Origin: Chloroflexota bacterium
GTDB lineage: Bacteria; Chloroflexota; Dehalococcoidia; JAUQQI01
Direction: 5' to 3'
Length of the DNA stretch: 5,291 nt
NCBI GenBank assembly: GCA_030549955.1
Contig: JAUQQI010000287.1
Coordinates: 1-5,291 of the forward strand
The notes beneath the pieces were generated by a model. It did no database searches. It was not told where the DNA came from and was given only the letters and a program-made list of their open reading frames with translations. The translations under genes were made by a program, and so were the position numbers. Shown here piece by piece: positions 1-4,871 of the stretch. Every line of letters starts with the position of its first letter. The first letter of the stretch is position 1.

Positions 1-246
1 CTCTCCCTGCCGGGTCCGGCCCGGGCCTATAACGTCGAACTCGGGCCCTGGCTGACCCGAGTGCCGGCCGGGGTCGTTCGCTGCCGCCTCTTAAGGCCGG
101 GCGTGGGGACCCGCGTGAGCTGGGCCCCTGCCGAAGCCCCACCTGCCCCCGAGGCCGCCCTGGCCCGACTTTGCCGGCCGGTGCCGCCGCTCGAGCCGGC
201 CCCAGCCCCGGCCCCGACCCCGCCGGACGCCGCCCGCGGCCGGTAA
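1..246 (+). CDS. 3' end of an unidentified gene with a Pro/Ala-rich tail (5'-partial)
   Basis: The reading frame is open from base 1 to a TAA stop at 244-246, giving 81 residues of a protein that begins outside the window. The first part has ordinary mixed composition, including the stretch AYNVELGPWL at about residues 9-18 followed by alternating hydrophobic and arginine residues. The last 35 residues are rich in Pro and Ala (for example EPAPAPAPTPP), like a disordered C-terminal tail. An ATG at position 61 does not exist (the codon there is GTG), and the frame extends unbroken upstream of it, so an internal start is not needed. I do not recognise the family with confidence. The Y-x-V-E-L-G pattern near the C-terminus loosely recalls the end of DUF4912 proteins, but this is a weak resemblance. 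It converges on the minus-strand membrane-protein gene with only 8 bp between the stop codons. High GC leaves few chance stops, so an open frame of this length is moderate evidence only. Confidence 0.5.
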   Translation, partial: LSLPGPARAYNVELGPWLTRVPAGVVRCRLLRPGVGTRVSWAPAEAPPAPEAALARLCRPVPPLEPAPAPAPTPPDAARGR

Positions 247-254
247 GTTCGGGC

Positions 255-539
255 CTAGAACGGCAGGGTCCGCAGGAAGCGGAGGAACTCCTCGTAAGCC
301 ACCGACACGACCCGGAACACGAAGACGATGGTAACAATCGGCCGGAAATTCCCCGAAAGGAAGCCCCAAAAAGGAACCACCATCGCCGCCACGAGGAGGA
401 CGAGGCCGCCGAGGGTTGCCCAGCCGCCGCCTTGGCCCCGAACCAGGGTTGTGATCCCCCAGACCATCAAACCTAGCGAAACCAGCCCGAGCCCGATGGT
501 CTTGTATTCGACCGGAATCGTTTCCCAGGACCAGTACAC
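255..539 (-). CDS. Small hydrophobic membrane protein of unknown function
   Basis: A 94-residue protein starting with GTG (537-539) and ending with TAG (255-257). It has two clear hydrophobic segments, about residues 14-33 (TIGLGLVSLGLMVWGITTLV) and 41-60. A third moderately hydrophobic stretch lies at about 67-82, interrupted by one Arg, and is followed by an acidic/basic amphipathic end containing YEEFLRFLR. A Gly-rich, positively charged loop (RGQGGG) lies between the first two segments. This predicts a small integral inner-membrane protein with no visible catalytic motif, and I do not recognise the family. GTG is the only upstream start available, because an in-frame TAA lies 6 bases before it (546-548). 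There is no Shine-Dalgarno sequence, but a TATAAA box sits just upstream, so the mRNA may be leaderless. It lies 30 bp downstream of the HTH gene on the same strand, either as the last gene of the glc-like operon or under its own promoter. Confidence 0.66.
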   Translation of the reverse strand: MYWSWETIPVEYKTIGLGLVSLGLMVWGITTLVRGQGGGWATLGGLVLLVAAMVVPFWGFLSGNFRPIVTIVFVFRVVSVAYEEFLRFLRTLPF

Positions 540-544
540 GCTAA

Positions 545-550
545 TTTATA
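545..550 (-). promoter_or_regulatory. Candidate -10 box for the small membrane-protein gene
   Basis: Read on the minus strand, TATAAA lies in the sequence TTGTATAAATTAGC directly before the GTG start, in a short AT-rich patch of otherwise GC-rich DNA. Its distance from the start (5 bases between box and GTG) would place transcription initiation at or next to the start codon, giving a leaderless mRNA. No convincing -35 box is present at 16-18 bp spacing (the sequence there reads GTGAAG), so this is tentative. Confidence 0.3.
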
Positions 551-556
551 CAACGA

Positions 557-570
557 AAGGCCCGGGCCTT
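557..570. repeat. Perfect 14-bp palindrome AAGGCCCGGGCCTT in the intergenic gap
   Basis: The sequence AAGGCCCGGGCCTT equals its own reverse complement. It fills almost half of the 30-bp gap between the HTH and membrane-protein genes, and touches the TGA stop of the HTH gene. As RNA it could form a 5-bp stem with a CCGG loop. On the minus strand it is followed by TCGTTG rather than a run of T, so it is a poor Rho-independent terminator. It could instead be an operator for a dimeric regulator, or it may be chance given the general abundance of GGCC and CCGG here. Confidence 0.4.
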
Positions 571-815
571 CACCGGCCCGGCCGTCGGGGTAGAAGGCCC
601 CCAATCCCGCCGGCGTTAAAGGCCCGGACCCACCGCCGGACCGTTGCCGGCGAGGCCCCGACGGCCTGGGCTGCCCCCCGGATGCTGAGGCCCTGTCGGC
701 CGACCAGCAGAATCGCCCGGGCCCGGCGGGCGAGCTCCGGATTCGAGTGCTCCAGCAACAGGTAGAGCTCGTCTTCTTCGGTTGGGAGGATCTGGCGGAC
801 GACCGTTCGGCCCAT
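570..815 (-). CDS. Stand-alone helix-turn-helix protein, IS630-transposase-head type
   Basis: An 81-residue protein from ATG (813-815) to TGA (570-572). Residues 24-37 (SNPELARRARAILL) followed by 42-66 (LSIRGAAQAVGASPATVRRWVRAF) form the helical lead-in and HTH typical of the N-terminal DNA-binding domain of IS630/Tc1-like transposases and related HTH_29-type proteins. The end, NAGGIGGLLPRRPGR, matches the place where that domain normally passes into the linker. No DDE catalytic domain follows in any frame, because the next minus-strand gene is an unrelated membrane protein. It is therefore either a genuine single-domain regulator or a transposase remnant. The intact frame, clean start and 2-bp spacing to the glcF-like stop (TAGcaATG) favour a functioning gene translated by coupling. 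The nearest purine-rich stretch, GAGGGG, is 17 bases upstream, too far to be a normal ribosome binding site. Role inferred: DNA binding, possibly autoregulation of the operon. Confidence 0.75.
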   Translation of the reverse strand: MGRTVVRQILPTEEDELYLLLEHSNPELARRARAILLVGRQGLSIRGAAQAVGASPATVRRWVRAFNAGGIGGLLPRRPGR

Positions 816-817
816 TG

Positions 818-2107
818 CTAGCCATCAGCCAGCCCCTCGGCAAAAAGCTCAACCGGGTGCCGAATCGGGATGTTCCAGCCCCGCTCCCGGGCGCCAGTCC
901 GAAGCTGGAGCAGGCAACCGGGGTTTGCGCTCACAATCTCGTCTGGCCGGAAGGGCTCCAGGGCGGCGAGCTTATCATTGAGCAGGCGGGCTGACATATC
1001 GGGCCGCTCCAGGCCGAAGATACCCGCCGCCCCGCAACACCGGTTCGCATCCCGTGGCTCGATAACCTCAAGCTCGGGCACCCGGCCCAGCAGTTGACGG
1101 GTTACCCCAGCAAGCCGCTGGGCGTGGACCAGGTGGCAGGGGTTTTCGACCACCACCCGCCGGCGCACCGGCCGCAGGTTCGGGAGTTCCGGCGCCGCAA
1201 GGAGGACCTCATGGATATCCCGGACCCGGCGGCCGAATTCGACGGCGGCTTCGGCCCCCGGCGTTTCGGCTAAAAGTTCCGCGTATTCTTTGAGAACCGA
1301 GCCGCAGCCAGCCGAATTCGTGACAATCACATCCGGGCCGTAGTTTAAAACCGTCCGGACCAGGTCAGCGGCAAGCCGGCGGCCATTCTCCGGCTGACCG
1401 TTGTGGAAGTGGAGGGCCCCGCAGCACCACTGGTCCCGGGGAATAACCACCTCGTAGCCGGCGGCCACCAGGGTCCGGGCTGTGGCCAGGTGGGCTGGCC
1501 GGAACCAGAAGTCCATCACACATCCGGTTAAAAGAACGGCCCGCCCGGCCACCGGGCCGGCCGGAGTCAGCCGCTCGGGCAAATCAACCCGGTCCGTCGC
1601 CTGGCCGAACTGGGCTTCGGCCATCTTCAGGCCCGGCGCAATCCCGGCGAGGACCCGGCGGCCCGGGATTTTCCGGTAAAGGTCAAGGAGCCGGACGAAC
1701 CTCGCAAAGCGCCGGCGGCTCTTGAGGGCCCAGTTAAGGAGAATCCATCGGCTAAGCCGGACCGTCAGCGGCCGCCGAACCACCCGCTCGGCCTCGACCC
1801 GGGCGGCTTCGACCATCCGGCCGAAGGGCACCCCGCTGGGGCAGACCGCCTCGCAGGCCCGGCAGGCAAGGCAGTCGTACATGAAGGCCGCAAACCGTTC
1901 GTTCAGGGGCGCCCGTCCCTCGGCCACCGCCCGCATCGCGGCGATTCGGCCCCGGGGCGACTGCCATTCTTCGAGGGTTACCTGATAAGTTGGGCAGACG
2001 GTCAGGCAGATGCCGCAGGCCACGCAGCGGCGGATATCATCGGCCAGCGGGCCTGCTGCCGTCCGCTGACCGGGTATCAGGGTGGCAACCTTAACCTGAT
2101 GGTCCAT
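818..2107 (-). CDS. glcF: GlcF-like iron-sulfur subunit of a glycolate/D-lactate oxidase
   Basis: A complete 429-residue (Fe-S)-binding oxidoreductase subunit, close to the usual GlcF length of about 400-430. The N-terminal ferredoxin-like part has two CxxCxxCxxxCP motifs, C28/C31/C34/C38 and C79/C82/C85/C89, each expected to hold a [4Fe-4S] cluster. The C-terminal half carries two cysteine-rich CCG domains as in HdrB and other GlcF proteins. The first has C196, CCG at 228-230 and C268. The second has C324 in NPCHLVH, CCG at 357-359 and C398 in NPGC. All key cysteines are present. By family knowledge it takes electrons from the flavin subunits and passes them to quinone or another acceptor at the cytoplasmic face of the membrane. 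The substrate (glycolate, D-lactate or another 2-hydroxy acid) cannot be read from this subunit. The ATG lies one base after the glcE-like TGA (TGAaATG) with no Shine-Dalgarno, so translation is probably coupled. Confidence 0.93.
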   Translation of the reverse strand: MDHQVKVATLIPGQRTAAGPLADDIRRCVACGICLTVCPTYQVTLEEWQSPRGRIAAMRAVAEGRAPLNERFAAFMYDCLACRACEAVCPSGVPFGRMVEAARVEAERVVRRPLTVRLSRWILLNWALKSRRRFARFVRLLDLYRKIPGRRVLAGIAPGLKMAEAQFGQATDRVDLPERLTPAGPVAGRAVLLTGCVMDFWFRPAHLATARTLVAAGYEVVIPRDQWCCGALHFHNGQPENGRRLAADLVRTVLNYGPDVIVTNSAGCGSVLKEYAELLAETPGAEAAVEFGRRVRDIHEVLLAAPELPNLRPVRRRVVVENPCHLVHAQRLAGVTRQLLGRVPELEVIEPRDANRCCGAAGIFGLERPDMSARLLNDKLAALEPFRPDEIVSANPGCLLQLRTGARERGWNIPIRHPVELFAEGLADG

Positions 2108-2108
2108 T

Positions 2109-3389
2109 TCAGCGAACTAGTCGGCCCGGCGAAAGGATTCCGTCGGGATCAAGGGCCCGTTTGACCCGGTCCATAAGCTCAGGGGCTGGTAGAGCGTCCC
2201 AGGCCGGGAAGGCCGCCTTGAGTGCTGCTGGCGCCCGGCCCAGGGCCAGGCTTCCGCCGGCGGCATTTGCCCGCCGGCGCAGGTCGACCATGCCGGCCGG
2301 GTCGTCCGGTTCCCGGTAAAGGTTTATTATCCCGCCGGCGATATCGGCCAGGAACCGGCGGCCAGCAACATTGGGGGCAAAGGCCCCGATTTCGGCCGGC
2401 GGCACCGAAAGGCGGACCCAGACCGGGAGGTCCCGGCCGACGAGGTCGGGGTGGTCGCAAAGCCGGGCCCAGAGGCCCGGCAGGTCGTCATCCCGGACCA
2501 CTTCAAAGAACTCGGCCCGACCGCCAGCCACCGAGCGGAGCTGGCTGAGCTGAGATTCCAGGTCGGGCCTGACCCCGGAAAAGAGGACCAGCAAGGCCCC
2601 GCCCGCCGGGCCCCGGCCGGTGAGTGTCCGGGCCGACTCGGCATCCAGACCCAGGATGGCGGCCGGGTAGGGCACCTGCCGCCAGACATCCCGGCCCAGG
2701 CCGAACAGGTCTGCGGGCGCGGGCAGGCCTAGTACGGCCAGAACATCTTCGGGTGGCAGTGGGAAAACCTTAAAGCACAGCTCGACAATAATCCCGAGGC
2801 TTCCCCAGGAGCCGGCAAGAAGCCGGCACAGGTCGTAACCGGAGACGTTTTTTACGGTCCGGCCGCCGCCCCTGATGAGCTCGCCGTCGCCCGCAACCGC
2901 CGCAACCCCCAGCACCCAGTCCCGGGGCGGCCCGTAAAAGGCCCGGCGCAGTCCGCCCAGGCCGGCGGCCACAATTCCGCCGACCGTCGACCGGCCGGGG
3001 CCGACCGGGTCGAGGGGCAGAAACTGCCCCTCCCGCCGGAGCAGGTCGGTGAGCCGGTCGAAGCCCAGGCCGGCCTCGACCACGACCGTCAGGTCCGCCG
3101 GGCTGTAGTCGACCACCCGGTTAAGCCGGCGGGTTACGACCGCAATGTCATAGGCGGCCGGCGGATTGCCAAAACCGACCTTTGTGCCCCCGCCGAAGGG
3201 GAGAACCCCGAGCCGCTCCCGGCGGGCGGCCCGGACAATTTCCCGCACCTGGTCCCGGGTTTCAGGGAAGACGACGGCTTTCGGGGCGACGCCGTCGACG
3301 GCGTAAAGGAGAGTCTCCGGGCCGGTGAGCACATTCTCCGGACCGACCAGCCCGACGAGGGTCTCCCGCAGGTCGGCCGAAACCGCCAT
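2109..3389 (-). CDS. glcE: GlcE-like FAD-binding subunit of a glycolate/D-lactate oxidase
   Basis: A 426-residue FAD-binding (PCMH/VAO fold) oxidoreductase. Seen from the chosen start: an FAD-binding loop PFGGGTKVGFG at 64-74, the second FAD motif STVGGIVAAGLGG at 134-146, and the GlcE-type stretch GRTVKNVSGYDLCRLLAGSW at 176-195 followed by GSLGIIVELCFKVFP. The C-terminal signature LDPDGILSPGRL closes the protein, as in GlcD/GlcE relatives. It is longer than E. coli GlcE (350 residues). The frame stays open to an ATG at 3464, but that would overlap glcD by 74 bases and add a basic, low-similarity leader. The ATG at 3387-3389 (MAVSADLRE) has an AGGAGG 12 bases upstream and sits one base after the glcD TGA, so I choose it. 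By family knowledge it acts with the GlcD and GlcF homologues in one complex and is required for activity, probably relaying electrons. A D-lactate dehydrogenase subunit is an equally possible name. Confidence 0.9.
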   Translation of the reverse strand: MAVSADLRETLVGLVGPENVLTGPETLLYAVDGVAPKAVVFPETRDQVREIVRAARRERLGVLPFGGGTKVGFGNPPAAYDIAVVTRRLNRVVDYSPADLTVVVEAGLGFDRLTDLLRREGQFLPLDPVGPGRSTVGGIVAAGLGGLRRAFYGPPRDWVLGVAAVAGDGELIRGGGRTVKNVSGYDLCRLLAGSWGSLGIIVELCFKVFPLPPEDVLAVLGLPAPADLFGLGRDVWRQVPYPAAILGLDAESARTLTGRGPAGGALLVLFSGVRPDLESQLSQLRSVAGGRAEFFEVVRDDDLPGLWARLCDHPDLVGRDLPVWVRLSVPPAEIGAFAPNVAGRRFLADIAGGIINLYREPDDPAGMVDLRRRANAAGGSLALGRAPAALKAAFPAWDALPAPELMDRVKRALDPDGILSPGRLVR

Positions 3390-3390
3390 C

Positions 3391-4809
3391 TCAGTGGGCC
3401 GCCTCCTGGCCGGCGGTTTCAAGGGGTAGAAGCTTATCCGGGTTCGCCAGGTTGTTGGGGTCAAAGGCCCGTTTGAGCCGGCGCATCGCGGCCAGGTCCT
3501 CCGGACTGAAGACCAGGGGCATCAGGTCCCGCTTTTCGATGCCGATGCCGTGCTCCCCTGAGAGGGTCCCACCGGCGGCAATGCAGACCCGGATTATTTC
3601 TTGCCCGGCCCGGAGGGCCCGCTCGTAGGCCCCGGCCTCGGCGTAATCGTAAACGATAAGGGGGTGAAGATTCCCATCCCCAGCGTGGAAGACGTTCAAG
3701 GGTACGAAGCCGTACTTTTCGCAGATGGTCCGAATCTGGGTGAGGACCTCAACCAGCCGGGTGCGGGGCACGACGAAATCGTGGAGGTAGTAATTTGGCT
3801 TGAGTTTGGCGATGGCCCCGAAGGCCGCCCGCCGGCCGAACCAGAGGCGGGCCCGCTGTTCGGGGTCGGTTGCAAGCCTCACTTCGACGGCGTTGTGGGC
3901 CCGGGCGATTTGGGCGACCTGTTCGGCTTCGGCCGCGACCTTGCCGGGAAGGCCGTCGACCTCGACAATCAGGACCGCTTCGGCGTCGGCCGGGTAGCCG
4001 GCGTGGACGTATTCTTCGATGACTTCCAGACAGGGCCGGTCCATCATCTCGAGGGCGACCGGGATGACCCCGGCGGCGATAACGGCCGAGACGGCCGCGG
4101 CCGCATCGGCCAGCGACCTGAAACTTATAAGCAGGGTCCGGAGTTCCGGTGGATTTGGGGTAAGCTTGACGAGGACTCTGGTGACGATGCCCAGGGTCCC
4201 TTCAGACCCGACCACGAGCCCCCGCAGGTCGAAGCCGGGGTATTCGGCGGCCTTCCCGCCGAGGGTTACAACCTCACCCGTCGGCAGGACGAGCTCCAGC
4301 CCCAGGATATGGTTTGTCGTCACCCCGTAGGCCAGGCAGTGGGGGCCGCCGGCGTTTTCGGCGACATTGCCCCCGATGGTCGAGACCATGTAAGACGAAG
4401 GATCAGGGGCATAATGCAGGCCGTAGGGCCGGACGTGCTCCGACAGCTGCAGGTTAACCAGGCCCGGCCCAACCCAGGCGCATCGGTTTTCGGGGTCAAC
4501 CTCGAGGATGCGGTTGAGCTTGGCCAGGCTGATAACAACTCCGCCTTCGACCGGAACGGCGCCGCCTGAAATGCCGGTGCCGGCACCCCGGGCAGTGAAG
4601 GGCAGGCTGAACCGGTTGCAGACCCGTACCGCGGCCACCACATCGTCGGCCGACTCGGCGACGACCACGAAGGCCGGCATCGCCTGGTCAAGGGGACAGG
4701 CGTCCTTAGCGAAAATTGCGACCTCGACCGGGTCGGTCAGGACCTGACGGATGCCGGCGGCCCGGAATGCCTCGAGGACTGCCGAACGCTGGTGGATTTG
4801 GACCGTCAT
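3391..4809 (-). CDS. glcD: GlcD-like FAD-linked catalytic subunit of a glycolate/D-lactate oxidase
   Basis: A complete 472-residue FAD-linked oxidase (FAD-binding type 4 plus FAD-oxidase C-terminal domain), of normal length for GlcD/D-lactate dehydrogenase proteins. Seen: the FAD loop RGAGTGISGG at 74-83, PDPSS at 135-139 leading into STIGGNVAENAGGPHC at 143-158, and SEGTLGIVT at 202-210. The catalytic-domain motifs HAGDGNLHP (375-383) and SGEHGIG (417-423) follow, then the C-terminal FDPNNLANPDKLLP. These are the standard residues for flavin binding and 2-hydroxy acid oxidation. By family knowledge it oxidises glycolate to glyoxylate, or D-lactate to pyruvate, and the sequence alone does not separate the two. 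The start ATG (4807-4809) places LTDPVEVAIFAKDACP where the family normally begins. There is no strong Shine-Dalgarno, but a perfect TATAAT box lies 19 bases upstream. It is the first gene of the minus-strand operon, and no electron-transfer flavoprotein or lactate/glycolate permease gene is visible next to it. Confidence 0.93.
   Translation of the reverse strand: MTVQIHQRSAVLEAFRAAGIRQVLTDPVEVAIFAKDACPLDQAMPAFVVVAESADDVVAAVRVCNRFSLPFTARGAGTGISGGAVPVEGGVVISLAKLNRILEVDPENRCAWVGPGLVNLQLSEHVRPYGLHYAPDPSSYMVSTIGGNVAENAGGPHCLAYGVTTNHILGLELVLPTGEVVTLGGKAAEYPGFDLRGLVVGSEGTLGIVTRVLVKLTPNPPELRTLLISFRSLADAAAAVSAVIAAGVIPVALEMMDRPCLEVIEEYVHAGYPADAEAVLIVEVDGLPGKVAAEAEQVAQIARAHNAVEVRLATDPEQRARLWFGRRAAFGAIAKLKPNYYLHDFVVPRTRLVEVLTQIRTICEKYGFVPLNVFHAGDGNLHPLIVYDYAEAGAYERALRAGQEIIRVCIAAGGTLSGEHGIGIEKRDLMPLVFSPEDLAAMRRLKRAFDPNNLANPDKLLPLETAGQEAAH
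3402..3407 (-). promoter_or_regulatory. Shine-Dalgarno sequence AGGAGG that fixes the glcE-like start
   Basis: Minus-strand AGGAGG lies inside the last codons of the glcD-like gene, 12 bases before the ATG at 3387-3389. It is the one strong ribosome binding site noticed in the operon. It supports this ATG over the in-frame upstream ATG at 3464, which would sit deep within glcD. Confidence 0.7.
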
Positions 4810-4828
4810 GGTTCGGCTCTACCGCACG

Positions 4829-4859
4829 ATTATACTCCGGCGGCTCAAAAAGGTTACAA
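4829..4859 (-). promoter_or_regulatory. Probable promoter of the glcDEF-like operon
   Basis: Minus-strand TATAAT (4829-4834) is a perfect sigma-70/sigma-A -10 box. A weak -35 candidate, TTGTAA (4854-4859), lies 19 bp upstream, matching 4 of 6 consensus bases at a spacing longer than ideal. Initiation would fall near 4822, leaving a leader of only about a dozen bases before the ATG at 4809. The AT-richness of this patch stands out in the surrounding GC-rich sequence. The -10 is convincing; the -35 is tentative. Confidence 0.55.
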
Positions 4860-4864
4860 TTAAC
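4853..4864. repeat. Short inverted repeat GTTA-CAAT-TAAC in the divergent promoter region
   Basis: GTTACAATTAAC has 4-base inverted arms around CAAT. It overlaps both the -35 candidate of the minus-strand operon and the -10 candidate of the plus-strand kinase gene. A regulator bound here could affect both directions. The arms are short and this may be chance in an AT-rich patch. Confidence 0.2.
4855..4860 (+). promoter_or_regulatory. Candidate -10 box of the kinase gene
   Basis: Plus-strand TACAAT matches the -10 consensus at 5 of 6 positions and lies 11 bases before the kinase ATG. Initiation would fall around 4867, giving an almost leaderless mRNA. I see no -35 hexamer at 16-18 bp and no extended -10 TG. 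An alternative TATACT box at 4831-4836 overlaps the opposite-strand -10 and would give a longer leader. Confidence 0.3.
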
Positions 4865-4871
4865 GGACGGT

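Noticed and set aside
181..243. Tandem repeat encoding Pro-Ala pairs
   Set aside because: The GCC-CCG alternation is short and irregular and is explained by a Pro/Ala-rich protein tail; it is not a genuine DNA repeat array.
540..572. Rho-independent terminator after the HTH gene
   Set aside because: The palindrome could form a stem, but no run of T follows it on the minus strand, so I list it only as a palindrome.
328..765. A 145-codon plus-strand frame across the membrane-protein and HTH genes
   Set aside because: It is low-complexity, rich in Arg/Pro/Thr, and crosses two minus-strand genes and the AT-rich promoter patch. It is a frame shadow.
570..815. A complete IS630 insertion sequence
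   Set aside because: Only the HTH head is present. There is no DDE domain, no terminal inverted repeats and no TA target duplication visible around it.
616..852. An alternative minus-strand frame starting at an ATG at 852 that overlaps the end of glcF and the HTH gene
   Set aside because: Its product is a Gly/Pro/Arg-rich out-of-frame reading of the HTH gene; the neighbouring frame gives a clear HTH protein.
3601..4569. A 322-codon open frame on the plus strand antisense to the glcD-like gene
   Set aside because: Its translation is Gly/Pro/Asp-rich with no recognisable motif, and it lies opposite a gene with complete FAD-oxidase motifs. Long antisense frames are common in GC-rich DNA with this codon use.
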